Positions 11,660 through 22,044 of a DNA stretch of 64,000 nucleotides are shown here, piece by piece. The notes beneath the pieces were generated by a model. The model did no database searches. It was not told the origin of the DNA and saw only the letters and a program-made list of their open reading frames with translations. The translations under genes were made by a program, and so were the position numbers. Position 1 is the stretch's first letter. Every line of letters starts with the position of its first letter. Source of the stretch: Achatina immaculata (lineage: Eukaryota; Mollusca; Gastropoda; Stylommatophora; Achatinidae); assembly GCA_009760885.1 (NCBI GenBank), contig CM019721.1, forward strand, positions 24,033,974 to 24,097,973, given 5' to 3'.

Positions 11660-11772
11660 TATTGGCCAGACGAGGGCAGTTTAGCCTGAAGAAATGGTTG
11701 TTGCCCCATAGAATGCGGTCACCATGGCGTACACGATGTTTCTCGCGAATCACTGAGCCATTAATGCAGGTC
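11660..11772 (-). CDS. KIF13-like kinesin-3, second FHA exon
   Basis: This exon encodes the C-terminal half of the forkhead-associated domain. On the minus strand an acceptor TTTTATTTTGTCAG precedes the exon and a strong donor GTAAGT follows. The Arg codon split with the upstream exon (AG|G) is restored. The frame then reads TCINGSVIREKHRV and HGDRILWGNNHFFRLN, a nearly invariant signature of KIF13A/KIF13B/Khc-73; the conserved NG and HGDRI...WG belong to the FHA core. In vertebrate KIF13B this domain binds centaurin-alpha1 (known of the family, not shown here). It ends phase 1 and joins the exon at 7397 in frame. Intron lengths are 2466 bp upstream and 4262 bp downstream. Confidence 0.95.
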
Positions 11773-11975
11773 CTGACAAAATAAAAAAGATGATAAATGA
11801 ACTTGTTTTAATGTTGTTTGTTGTATGGGCTCCATGAACTAACAAGTCAAGAAAAGGGAACCTTTTCATGCCACGGAGACACATAAGGGATATGGTATTA
11901 CCGTGTATATTTTCTTTGACCTGTCACTAGAGAATGATGCAGTTTGAGCAATCAATATTTAATGAAAACACCCCA
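11773..11975. other. Intron with SINE-related sequence
   Basis: The stretch at about 11870-11935 (ACGGAGACACATAAGGGA and TTTCTTTGACCTGTCACT) resembles parts of the SINE body near 19250-19330 and the segments near 15785 and 36690, so it is probably a fragment of a shared interspersed repeat. Confidence 0.45.
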
Positions 11976-11977
11976 GC

Positions 11978-12960
11978 AACCAACCTCCCACGAAAAGAAA
12001 TGAGCAACCAACATTCCAAGACAAAAAGTGAGCAGCCAGTATTCCAAGACAAAAAGAAAGCAACCAACATTCCAAGACAAAAAGTGAGCAACGAATATTC
12101 CAAGACAAAAACTAAGCAACCAATATTCCATCAAAAAAGGTGAGCAGCCAGTATTTCAAGACAAAAAGTAAGCAACCAACATTCCAAGACAAAAAGTAAG
12201 CAACGAATATTCCAAGACAAAAAGTAAGCAACCAACATTCCAAGACAAAAAGTAAGCAACGAATATTCCAAGACAAAAACTAAGCAACCAATATTCCATC
12301 AAAACAGGTGAGCAGCCAGTATTTCAAGACAAAAAGAAAGCAACCAACATTCCAAGACAAAAAGTAAGCAAGGAATATTCCAAGACAAAAACTAAGCAAC
12401 CAATATTCCATCAAAAAAGGTGAGCGGCCAGTATTTCAAGACAAAAAGTAAGCAACCAACATTCCGAGACAAAAAGTGAGCAAACCAATATTCCAAGACA
12501 AAAAGTAAGCAACCATCATTCCAAGGCAAAAAGTAAGCAACCAACATTCCAAGACAAAAAGTGAGCAACGAATATTCCAAGACAAAAACTAAGCAACCAA
12601 TATTCCATCAAAAAAGGTGAGCAGCCAGTATTTCAAGACAAAAAGTAAGCAACCAACATTCCAAGACAAAAAGTAAGCAACCAACATTCCAAGACAAAAA
12701 GTGAGCAAACCAATATTCCAAGACAAAAAGTAAGCAACCAACATTCCAAGACAAAAAGTAAGCAACCAACATTCCAAGACAAAAAGTGAGCAACCAATAT
12801 TCCATCAAAAAGAGTGAGCAGCCAATATTCCGAGACAAAAAAGTGAGCAGCTAATACTCTAAGAAAACAACTCAGCAGCCAAAATTCTATAAAAAGAAAT
12901 GAGTAACCCACATTTACTGAAAAACAAGTGAACATCTCACAGTCTAAGAAGACAACCACG
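11978..12960. repeat. Minisatellite, 28-bp unit, ~34 copies
   Basis: The basic unit is AACCAACATTCCAAGACAAA plus AAGTAAGC. Several variants, including ATTCCATCAAAAAAGGTGAG and AGCCAGTATTTCAAGAC, recur in the same order, giving blocks of about four to six units repeated near 12010, 12190, 12360 and 12560. That is a simple higher-order structure. The right end from about 12800 is degenerate. Minus-strand frames rich in Leu, Trp and Cys are artefacts. Confidence 0.92.
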
Positions 12961-13625
12961 CAGCCAGATTTCATGAAAAAAAAAGTATAAAAAAAAAAAG
13001 AATCAGCAGCCATCTCATCCATAAATTTATTTAAAATCGAATGTCATTTTCTAACGTTCAGTGAGTTACATTACTATGCGGGCACACGCAAGCACTTTAC
13101 AGACAGTTTAAGATCAAACCACCTTTTTTTTAGGGCACAAAACAAACTCTCCCAACAACGGGTCAGATGATGTCGTATGTCACAGGACAGAAAACAGAAA
13201 AAAACATCTTGAGGCAGAAAACACAAAGAAGACTTTCTGATCTCGTATGAGCTGCACCTGTTACGTAGGTCTTGATGAACCCTGGTACTGCCTTTTATCA
13301 ATGTCTGTTGCTTGTACTGCCTTTTATTAGTGTGGAAGCTAGAACAATACTGTCCAAGGTACTTTCGTTGACTGGATCTACTACTTTTAAAAAAATTTGA
13401 TAAGCTACTCCTCTTCCACCTCCTCATCATCATCATATTCCCCTACCCAAGGAAAGGTTGGCTGCAATGATCCTACAGCTCAGACTGTCCGTTTTACCGA
13501 TGCACAAAAACAAGCTGAAGCCAATCCATTTTTTTACGCTATTCACTCATCAACATCGCTGTCGCTCTCTGGCCCGTTTTTTCCCCTCAACTTTTCCCTC
13601 TCGCATGATTTTCATTGAGAATAAT
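12961..13625. other. Intronic, no exon seen
   Basis: AT-rich sequence with poly-A runs near 12976-13000, (CAT)n near 13420-13436, and no convincing splice-bounded frame. Open frames on both strands lack family resemblance. Confidence 0.5.
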
Positions 13626-13629
13626 AGTA

Positions 13630-13815
13630 AAGACTTGACTTGGACACCTCAAGTGCAGGCCACTGGGAACACAGAGACCCACAATACAAGAAGAACTAAA
13701 GGAACTGGGAAAGACATGGTCTGAGGTATCCCGACTAGACAGGACTGGCTGGAGAATCTTTTTCAATGCCTTATGCTCAGCTGGGAGTACAGAGGGCTGA
13801 TGATGATGATGATGA
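13630..13815 (+). mobile_element. LINE 3' end, family with DLTWTP motif, copy 1
   Basis: Plus-strand reading gives KDLTWTPQVQATGN, then in shifted frames ELGKTWSEVSRLDRTGW and a short 3' end followed by (GAT)n at about 13798-13815. This matches the usual C-terminal tail of LINE ORF2 proteins (GRP...W..DR..W). It is frameshifted and dead. A second copy of the same tail lies at 32.67-32.86 kb. Confidence 0.75.
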
Positions 13816-14238
13816 TTTTCGTTATTGTACGACACCTCTTCATATGACTGAAATAAGTGTAACTCTCTGGCTTTAATGTTTCCCATTATTCCTTTCTTAA
13901 ATCCCAGCTGATTTAGAACATGACTGCTTCCTTCTCGTCAAGGAATTCGCCACACTCTTCTGTACATCCACACTCTGCGTGCCTCGACTGTCTGTTTCTT
14001 ATTTAAATATTCATTTTTATACACGAGAGAATGAAAGAGAGACAGATAGTGGCAGAGAGAGGGAGAGAGATTATGTATTGCATATACAGCATTTCATGAA
14101 TCTCAGCTACAACTGTTCGGCTATATTTTGACGTCTCTCGCCTTCAAGAAATGATTATTTACAGACAGACAAACAGTAAGTCAGACAGACAAAAACAGGC
14201 AGACAGACAGACAAACTGAATCAAACGGCAAAGCGTAC
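13816..14238. other. Intronic, no exon seen
   Basis: Contains (GA)n-rich sequence near 14030-14070 and (AGAC)n at about 14163-14216 next to the kinesin exon donor. No other feature was recognised. Confidence 0.55.
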
Positions 14239-14375
14239 CTGGCTCCATCTAGCGGGGTCACGTAGACCTCATTGTTATCCATATCCACAACAGCATGCTC
14301 TGGCTGAATGCCCAATCCACTGAGCTGGATATCTTGCTGAGTAGGAGCATCAGGCCGGCCTACCAGAGTATGATC
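14239..14375 (-). CDS. KIF13-like kinesin-3, first FHA exon
   Basis: This exon encodes the N-terminal half of the FHA domain of a KIF13/Khc-73 kinesin-3. The minus-strand acceptor is TTATCCTCACATAG and the donor after GGAGCCAG is GTACGC. The single open frame reads DHTLVGRPDAPTQQ, then QDIQLSGLGIQPEHAVVD and EVYVTPLDGA, aligning in order with vertebrate KIF13 (HTLIG..., QDIQL.G.GI.PEH, V.LTP). It ends two bases into an Arg codon, completed by the exon at 11772. In the family the preceding exon ends ...VYYLK; I could not find it between here and 64 kb. Confidence 0.93.
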
Positions 14376-14837
14376 CTATGTGAGGATAAAAAAGCGACAA
14401 CAGATCACAACCAAGTACTCGTGTACTCACACTGAAATGTTAAACTTAGTCATAAACTGAAACTGAAACGCTGTATTAAAGCTTTTCTGAAACTCGCGGT
14501 ATACAATGTTTATGAAGTACCACAGTTTGTATAAAACGTAATTCAAACAACCCAGATTGCCAGACCAGACTCCAGTGTGGGAGTGTTAACTCACATACAT
14601 GCCAAGATTCAGAATCTAATACATGGATTTTTAATCTTTTTTCTAGAAAGGCAAGGGACGGCCAAGAGGAGGATAAAGAATCACGAAAGTCAAAGGCGAC
14701 ATCACAATAACAAGTCAGTAAAATGAGCTGATGGAAAATGCCAAGAACCGAGATCCGTGGAAGAAGCATTACCTTCTGGCACGGCACCTGATGATGATGA
14801 GACTTAATGTGCGGACTAAGAACACAAGCTTTCACAG
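14376..14837. other. Intronic, no exon seen
   Basis: Low-copy-looking AT-rich sequence directly upstream (sense) of the first FHA exon. Neither strand gives a splice-bounded frame resembling the kinesin neck or stalk. Confidence 0.5.
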
Positions 14838-15030
14838 ACTAAAGGACTACAACTAAAGATGCATCAAGCTCTGCAAACTACCACGGACTTTAGACACATG
14901 CTTTCACAGACTAAAGGACTACAACCCAAGACACACCAAGCTCTGCAAATTACCACGGACTTTAGACACAAGCTTTCACAGATTAAAGGACTACAACCCA
15001 AGACACACCAAGCTCTGCAAATTACCACGA
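14838..15030. repeat. Tandem repeat, 72-bp unit, ~2.7 copies
   Basis: Unit starts (ACTAAAGGACTACAAC) at 14838, 14910 and 14982 give an exact 72-bp period. The unit is a multiple of 3, so the peptide frame repeats every 24 residues on both strands. Confidence 0.9.
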
Positions 15031-15600
15031 ACCCCGAAGGAAATACGACTATTTTCTGCAGTGAAACTGAAGGTAACGAGAGAACAGTGCCCATCATCTG
15101 CTCATGTGTCACGCTAGACTGAGATGTCACAGATCGATCAACTGTATCACGATTTTTCACTGACCTCATCATTTAGAAATTGATCATCAATTTCAGGCGC
15201 ATTTATTCATTTCTGGCAATTGTGATTTAACAAGATTTATAGCAGATTCGTCTATTTTTTTTTCACATGCATAATTCTGCCTAGTTACTTTAAGCTACTT
15301 TCCTGCATACCCTTTGTATATTTTCTAATGGTAACTATAAGAGAAATATATTACGATGGTAGGCTGAAAAGTTTTGTCTGCCTTTAAAAAAAATCATCTC
15401 CAGATGCTGAAGTACAGCACTGTGTCGGATTGGGAGTGGGTTATGGCGGCTACTGTTTTCAGCCCAGGAGTGGAACTAAAGAGAAATACTTCTACAGCAG
15501 ACTCCACCACCATGGGGATTATGGCGATCCCTGCCCCGTTAACCAGGCTAGGCTGTTTACAGGGCGTACCCACGGAGAGGTAGGACAGGGTCTTGGTCAG
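15031..15600. other. Non-coding; possible SINE-like segment
   Basis: From about 15480 to 15600 the sequence (ACCATGGGGATTATGG, CCCGTTAACCAGGCTAGG) is GC-richer and loosely resembles stretches near 8700-8760 and 40690-40760, suggesting a shared old repeat. No exon was recognised. Confidence 0.4.
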
Positions 15601-15708
15601 CTATGGTTTCACCAACCTTGACGCCAGCATGTCAGCTATAGTTATGCCAACCCTGACGCCAGCATGTCAGCTATAGTTTCGCCAACCCTGACGCCAGCAT
15701 CATATTGA
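15600..15708. repeat. Tandem repeat, 35-bp unit, 3 copies
   Basis: Three units share CTGACGCCAGCATGTCAGCT and differ at GGTTTC, AGTTAT and AGTTTC. It is short and non-coding. Confidence 0.85.
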
Positions 15709-15900
15709 ACTAAGTAATAAGGTAGGACAGGTAAAGGTATCTATGTGTGTCATGCTGAAATATCCAACTGATAAGGTTCTGGTCTTCATTTTTTCCTTGA
15801 CCATTTGTCACATTCAATGATGGTATGGTCAGTATCAGGCCAGGCCGACTTTCCTTCCCAAACTCCAGCAGGAGTCAGGTACCCCTTTTACACAGGCTTA
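15709..15900 (-). repeat. SINE-like fragment
   Basis: On the minus strand GGGTACCTGACTCCTGCTGG is followed by sequence with TTGACCATTTGTCAC on the plus strand. The first word recurs in variant form at the end of the SINE near 25800 and in the SINE at 37.3 kb, and the TTGACC...GTCAC word recurs near 11915 and 36700. Confidence 0.45.
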
Positions 15901-16144
15901 CATGTCAAACAAATAACTGTCAGTGGCAGTCTCTGGTTATAAACCCCACACAGACTCGTACCACCAAGACAAACAAATAACTGGTGGGAAGAAGACGTAG
16001 AAAATAAGAGATGAAATATGGAGGATGGAGGATGGAGAGAGAGAGAGAGAGGGGAGGAGAACGACACTCCACTGATGTGAAAACTGAAAGAGCACAGAAG
16101 CGTGTAACCACGCACACATACAGGAGGGCCGCATACTCCATGTC
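15901..16144. other. Non-coding with (GA)n
   Basis: A short GA microsatellite (about 16033-16055) and otherwise unique-looking sequence. No exon was recognised. Confidence 0.5.
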
Positions 16145-16520
16145 TCACGCAGACACCTCCAGCACCAAGAATTACGTACTACAAACCACGCAGACACATC
16201 CAGCACCAAGAATTACGTACTACAAACCACGCAGACACCTCCAGCACCAAGAATTACGTACTACAAACCAAGCAGACACCTCCAGCACCAAGAATTACGT
16301 ACTACAAACCACGCAGACACCTCCAGCACCAAGAATTACGTACTACAAACCACGCAGACACCTCCAGCGCCAAGAATTACGTACTACAAACCACGCAGAC
16401 ACCTCCAGCACCAAGAATTACGTACTACAAACCACGCAGACACCTCCAGCATCAAGAATTACATACTACAAACCACGCAGACGCCTCCAGCACCAAGAAT
16501 TACATACTACAAACCACGGT
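16145..16520. repeat. Minisatellite, 41-bp unit, 9 copies
   Basis: The unit core is CACCAAGAATTACGTACTAC with ACGCAGACACCTCCAG. Copies are nearly identical. A 41-bp unit cycles through all three frames, which yields the 173-residue plus-strand frame with a 41-residue peptide period. Confidence 0.93.
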
Positions 16521-16782
16521 GATCTGATCTGAAGACAAAACAAAAGATGACAGAACAACCTGGATGACAGTCACGACTGCAAGTCATTCGTCGTCCAGTC
16601 ACCAGGCTAAGCCAGTACCCGGCCACCAGAGCTTTGTAATCGTGGATCAGGTCTCTCTCACATTTATTATCCTTCGTTAATAGATGACGAGGATAGGGGG
16701 ATGATGTCAAGAAGAAGAAGGAGAAGGAGAATAAGAAGGATGACAAGAAGAAGAATAAGAAGAAGAAGAAGGAGGAGGAGGA
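16521..16782. other. Non-coding, (GAA)n tract at LINE border
   Basis: Unique-looking sequence to about 16705, then (GAA)n/(GGA)n into which the following LINE appears to have inserted. Confidence 0.5.
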
Positions 16783-17757
16783 GAATGAATGAATGAATGA
16801 ATAATCTTTATTTTTCAAGGGTAAAGAATTGGGCACGCAGGCCCGTCTTACATTCTGCCCTTCATCACTCCATCTTTCATTCTTCCCACATATTTGATTT
16901 AGTACAAATATACAAATTAGATTAGGAAAAAAACATATCAAAAGAGTGTAAGATTTAACAACTACATTCAAAGAAGTAATTAACCTAATAAAATAGCACT
17001 CACGCACACATACATACGCAGACATATACATAAACAAAAATACATTGTAAATAGATATCTTCTAACATATGTTTTTAAACAGACTTTAAAATAATTTCTA
17101 ACAATATCTAACAAGTTGCTTTTCTATGTCATTTTAGTACTTGATGGTTGGCGAGTCACGTGTTGAGAGAGTGCTGGTTATTCTAGGGAGGCATATAATT
17201 ACAAGCAAGTAAATAATGAAACAGGTTTGAGTTAAAGGATGAAGTATCACCAATGGATTTTAAATGGTAGGGGAGGGTGTTCCAGAACTGTACTGCAGAG
17301 TATGCAAGGCTTTTCTTGTACAGATCAATCCTGGGTTTAGGAAGAAATTTAACTTTGTTAAAAATGATTCTATTTTTGAGGGGTAGAATTTTGAGTTGTT
17401 TGTGTTGATCTACAGTCTGTACTGGGTGTTTGTCACAAATAAGATTTAATGCTCGCTTGTGAAGTGAGTGGAGCCTTTTTGTGTTTGAGACTGAGCATCC
17501 ATCCCAGATTGTGGAACAGTAATCTAAGTGTGTTTGTATGTGTGATATGTAGTTTATCTTTCTTGTGTTTTTGTCGATAAAGTGTTTAATTTTGGCTAAT
17601 TGGTAAACTTTCTGTGCAATCAAATTTGTTAGGTTATGTATGTGAGAATTCCAAGTTAAATGCTGATCAATGATGAGTCCTAGGGTTTTATGTTCATGGA
17701 CATTTTCTATTGCCTTAGTCCTAGCACAAAGCTGTGGTGAAGTTTTTGTTGCATTTA
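16783..17757 (-). mobile_element. CR1/L2-like LINE, 5'-truncated copy
   Basis: The minus strand encodes the C-terminal part of a reverse transcriptase: KTLGLIIDQHLTWNSHI, then THLDYCSTIWDGCS, LHKRALNLICDK, and LYKKSLAYSAVQFWNTLP, ending CNYMPP. This order is typical of CR1/Jockey-group LINEs. A 3' UTR of about 400 bp follows, ending in a GGCACGCAGGCCCGTCTTAC block and a (GAAT)n tail at 16783-16802. It inserted within a GAA-rich tract, and GAAGAATAAGAAG occurs at both borders, which may be a target duplication but is low complexity. The 331-residue frame to 18178 extends into the GAA tract; that part is artefact. Confidence 0.88.
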
Positions 17758-17960
17758 GAAGAATAAGAAGGAGGACGAGAAGAAGAATAAGAACGAAGAG
17801 GAGAAGAAAAAGAAGAAAAAGAAGAAGAAAAAGAAGAAGAAGAAGGAGAAAGAAGAAGAAAAAGAAGAAGAAGAAGGAGAAAGAAGAAGAAGAAGAAGAA
17901 GAAGAACAAGAACAAGAAGAAAGAGGAGGAGGAGGAAGAAGAAGAAGAAGAAGAACTTTG
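17757..17960. repeat. (GAA)n microsatellite
   Basis: Purine-only tract of AGAAGAAGA with AGG and AGAAAAAG interruptions. It makes Lys/Glu-rich frames on plus and Phe/Leu/Ser-rich frames on minus, none a gene. It continues the tract present left of the LINE at about 16710-16782. Confidence 0.92.
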
Positions 17961-18508
17961 AAGATATCAGAAAAGAACAGAAAGAGAGCACAAGAGATGT
18001 AAGTAACCTGGCTGAGAAAGAACATAACATCCAGGAAGAACAGGTAAAGAAAAGAACAGTACAGAAATAAACAAGAAGGATAAAAGAATAGTAAGAGCAG
18101 GCCAGAGAGGAACATAGAGAGTAGATAAGAAAATATAGATAAAACATATAAAATCAAGTTCCAGGATTCATATTCCAAAAATGAAGTGGATCTACGAGTT
18201 TCAAGTTCATGAAGGTTTTAAACAGTTCCTTAAATGTTTATCTGCTTTTGTACTTTGTAACAACTTTTGTACGTAATAAGTTAATTAATGAAGTTTCTTT
18301 GAAAATGTTGAAAAAACTACCGTTAACTGCACGTGAGTCCAACATTAAGAACACCGGTCTGCCGCGAAAGAAATTTGTTACCAAATGTGTCACAATAGGA
18401 GTAAAGTTTGGGAGCCGCTGGTTAGAAACGTGTAAGGTTTTTAATATGCTGTCAAATAACGTTGGAAGTGTAAGGAGGGCTCGGCGGGTTATCACGGACT
18501 TGATGGGT
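17961..18508. other. Non-coding stretch
   Basis: AT-rich sequence with two weak open frames on opposite strands at 18209-18514. Neither has recognisable similarity or splice context. Confidence 0.45.
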
Positions 18509-19195
18509 CACTAGCCTGAACAAGATTAAGGGTCACTGCTACAACTAGCCTGAACAAGTTTAGGGGTCACAGCTACAACTAGCCTGAACAAGTTTAGGAG
18601 TCACTGCTACAACTAGCCTGAACAAGTTTAGGGGTCACAGCTACAATTAGCCTGAACAAATTTAGGAGTCACTGCTACAACTAGCCTGAACAAGTTTAGG
18701 GGTCACAGCTACAACTAGCCTGAACAAATTTAGGAGTCACTGCTACAACTAGCCTGAACAAGTTTAGGAGTCACTGCTACAATTAGCCTGAACAAGTTTA
18801 GGAGTCACTGCTACAACTAGCCTGAACAGGTTTAGGAGTCACTGCTACAACTAGCCCGAACAAGTTTAGGAGTCACTGCTACAACTAGCCTGAACAAGTT
18901 TAGGAGTCACTGCTACAACTAACCTGAACAAGTTTAGGGGTCACTGCTACAACTAACCTGAACAAGTTTAGGGGGTCACTGCTACAATTAACCTGAATAA
19001 GTTTAGGGGGTCACTGCTACAACTAACCTGAACAAGTTTAGGGGTCACTGCTACAACTAACCTGAACAAGTTTAGGGGCCACTACTACAATCAACCTGAA
19101 CAAGTTTAGGGGTCACTGCTACAACTAACCTGAACAAGTTTAGGGGTCACTGCTACAACTAACCTGAACAAGTTTAGGGGTCACTGCTACAGCTA
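18509..19195. repeat. Minisatellite, ~35-bp unit, ~19 copies
   Basis: The unit core is CCTGAACAAGTTTAGGGGTC with ACTGCTACAACTA. AGCCTG and AACCTG variants occupy the left and right halves of the array respectively, so two sub-arrays were homogenised separately. It ends at the 3' end of a SINE. Confidence 0.93.
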
Positions 19196-19466
19196 ATCTG
19201 GAAACTATGACCGTGTCATGATACATTAAAAACAAGGAAGAAACCATCTTAAGCATGACACGGAGGCACTTAGGTGACATGGTACTGTGGCAATGTTTTC
19301 CTGGACATATCGGTAAACTAGAGGATGACGTGGTCAACATCACACCAGGCTGCCCTTACAAGAGGAACCAGGTACGCATGTCTACAGCGGGGGGGGGGGG
19401 GGACTGGAACCACTGACCTAGTGGACAGAGACTAGTGGATTAACCACTTCGCCACCTCGGTGATAT
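19196..19466 (-). repeat. tRNA-derived SINE, nearly full length
   Basis: On the minus strand the head has an A box TGGCGAAGTGG and, about 34 bp on, a B box GGTTCCAGTCC. A (C)n run, a body (CACGTCATCCTCTAG, ATGTCCAGGAAAACATTG) and TCACCTAAGTGCCTCCGTG follow. It could not be a working tRNA gene: the anticodon loop is 8 nt and no proper acceptor stem forms. Body segments recur near 11.9 and 36.7 kb, and the head resembles those at 30.65 and 37.3 kb. Confidence 0.7.
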
Positions 19467-19544
19467 GTTTCAGTTGTCTGTTTATTCATTACCGGTAATA
19501 ATCTCAAGCAGCTTCTAATGAAAGTACTATGTCTGTTAAACCAG

Positions 19545-19970
19545 TCTGTGCTCACGTAAACCCTACGAATACTCCCTGTCTGCTGCACCCAGTTAAACCC
19601 TACGAATAATTCCCGTCTCCTGCACTCAGTTAAACTTCATGAACACGTCCTGTCTCTTGCAACCAGTTAAACTTCATAAACACGTCCTGTCTCTTGCAAC
19701 CAGTTAAACTTCATAAACACGTCCTGTCTCTTGCAACCAGTTAAACTTCATAAACACGTCCTGTCTCTTGCAATCAGTTAAACTTCATGAACACGTACTG
19801 TCTACTGCACCCAGTTAAACTTCATAAACACGTACTGTCTCTTGCACCCAGTTAAACTTCATAAACACGTACTGTCTCTTGCACCCAGTTAAACTTCATA
19901 AACACGTCCTGTCTCTTGCACCCAGTTAAACTTCATAAACACGTCCTGTCTCTTGCAACCAGTTAAGACT
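19545..19970. repeat. Minisatellite, 37-bp unit, ~12 copies
   Basis: The unit core is CAGTTAAACTTCATAAACAC with GTCCTGTCTCTTGCAAC. The first two units (19540-19615, CCCTACGAAT variants) are diverged and the central ones nearly identical. Confidence 0.92.
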
Positions 19971-20350
19971 TCTCGAACACGTCCTGCCTCTTGCACTGTC
20001 TCTTCTATCTATCTAGATATTGCCCTATCGACTAGCGTTGGCTATAATGCTTTCCCACAACCCCCTGCTCCTATTGCTGATTATAAGCTGTGCTGGTGTT
20101 CTTTGCTGGTTCATCCAGCATTTTCTATCTCTGCCTACCTCGGTTTCTTTTGCCTTTTCCTGTTGTCACAATGCATTCCTACAGCTTGCCTCGCCGTAGA
20201 ATGTGTCCTAAGAATCTGGATTGTCTTTTTTTCTGACTTTTGTTATTGTTTGCCACGCCTCTCCAGCCTCTCTCAGAGCCTCTTGTCTCGTCATGAGTAC
20301 TTCAAGGAACATCAGAAGTTATTCCAAGAATTTCTCACTTTCCGTGACAT
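19971..20350. other. Non-coding stretch
   Basis: Plus-strand open frame through this stretch is pyrimidine-biased and ends in the next array. No family resemblance was recognised. Confidence 0.45.
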
Positions 20351-20354
20351 GAGA

Positions 20355-20700
20355 CTCTGCAACAGACGAGAAACCATACAGCAGACGAGAAACTCTGCAA
20401 CAGACGAGAAACTCTGCAACAGACGAGAAACTCTGCAACAGACGAGAAACTCTGCAACAGACGAGAAACTCTGCAATAGACGAGAAACTCTGAAACAGAC
20501 GAGAAATTCTGAAATAGACGAGAAACTCTGAAACAGACGAGAAATTCTGAAATAGACGAGAAACTCTGAAATAGACGAGAATCTTTGCAATAGAAGAGAA
20601 AATCTGAAACAGACGAGAAACTCTTGAACAGATGAGAAACTCCGAAACAGAGGAGAAACTCTCAAACAAACGAGAAACTCTGGAACAGACGAGAAACTCC
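20355..20700. repeat. Minisatellite, 19-bp unit, ~18 copies
   Basis: The unit is AGACGAGAAACTCTGCAAC, with the right half drifting to CTGAAATAG and CTGAAACAG forms. Three units give a 57-bp, 19-residue peptide period, producing frames on both strands. Confidence 0.92.
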
Positions 20701-21054
20701 CGGAAACTCCAGAAGAGATGAGCTCGTGGAAACTGAGAAACTCTGGACAGAGACAGCAGACTCGACCTGAAATCTTAAGGGAATATTCAAAATCAGGGAC
20801 TGACACTTGAGGAAGGCTGAGAGATAAAACCAGGACCTCTGCACATTCTCGCTCTCTCTCTCTCTCTCCCTCCCTCCACTCCCCACTCCCTCGATTTACA
20901 CACTAAAGCGATTCTGAAATCAGGAAAGGAATTTGTCTTCATCATTAAAGTGAATCGCCAGATAAAGAATAACAGTGAGTTTTTTTTTTCCCCTCTCTGA
21001 AAAGAGGATTTGATGGAGGCTTTCTCCATGTGCACTACAGGAAACTGACAGAGA
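20701..21054. other. Non-coding stretch
   Basis: Sequence at about 20890-20970 (ACTAAAGCGATTCTG, AAAGTGAATCGCCAG) is complex and non-repetitive, with a CT run at 20851-20874. No exon was found. Confidence 0.45.
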
Positions 21055-21060
21055 ATACAA

Positions 21061-21100
<40 letters not shown>

Positions 21101-21545
21101 CAGAGAGAGACAGAGAAAGAGAGACAAGAGAATGAAAGAATGAGAGAGAAAGAACGAGAGGAGAAAGCACGAAAAAGAGAGAAGAGAAAGGAGGAAAAGA
21201 AAGAAGAGGAAAAGAGAGAAGAGAAAAAGTGAGAGAGAGAGAGACAGCGAGAGAGAAAGAGTAAGGCAGAGAGAAAGAGAAGAGAAAAAAAAAGAGAGTA
21301 AAAGAGAAAGAAAGAGTAAGAGAGAGAGTAAGATAGAGAGAAAGAGAAAGAGAGAAAGAAAGAAAGAAGAGAATAAGAAAAGAGAGAGAGAGCGAAAGTG
21401 AAAGAGTAAGCGAAAGAGAAAGAGTAAGAGAGAATGAAAGAAAGAAAGAAGAGAATGAGAAAAGAGAGAGAGCGAGAGTGAAAGAGTAAGAGAAAGAGAG
21501 AGAAACTGAGACAGAGAAATTGAGACAGAAAGAGAAAGAGAGAAC
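21055..21545. repeat. Purine-rich GA/GAAA tract
   Basis: Nearly pure purine on the plus strand for about 480 bp, with (GA)n, GAAAGA and GAGTAAGA words. The 270-residue and 190-residue minus-strand frames of Ser, Leu and Phe are artefacts. It abuts the 3' end of a CR1-like LINE remnant. Confidence 0.92.
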
Positions 21546-21994
21546 ACGGTCTTTATTGTCGAAGGGCGAAGAATTGGGTACGCAGGCCCGTCTAACATTC
21601 TGCCCTTCATCACTCACCTTTCATTCTTACCAAACACTCCATCTAGCACAAGAATACAAATTAACATCAAGAACATATCTTTTCATTCCTTTGCATGTCC
21701 CTTGCGGAACTTTGCCTCCCAAACAGCACTCCTGTAGGCCTCTCGGTTGTGAGCAAGATGGTCTGCTGCTGCTGCATCCATTTCCAGATCATCAACGATG
21801 TCTTGCAGCCATCTTCGTTTCGGTCTTCCTCTTTTTCTTTTTCCCATTATGTATCCTTCCAATACGGTCTTCTCTAAATTATCATGACGTTTAATGTGGC
21901 CAAAATATTTAAGTTTTCTCTCTTTCTAAGAAAGTAAAATGATACTACCACATTCTCAAATATAAGATTTATATGAGAGGTAACTAATATAACA

Positions 21995-22044
<50 letters not shown>

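Noticed and set aside
11952..12834. CRISPR-like array (28-bp repeats)
   Set aside because: Units are contiguous without unique spacers and the genome is eukaryotic; it is a minisatellite.
17183..18178. 331-codon frame as one protein
   Set aside because: The C-terminal part is a CR1-like LINE; the N-terminal part is translated (GAA)n, so it is a chance fusion of element and microsatellite.
20793..21617. 274-codon Ser/Leu-rich minus frame
   Set aside because: It is the complement of a nearly pure purine tract.
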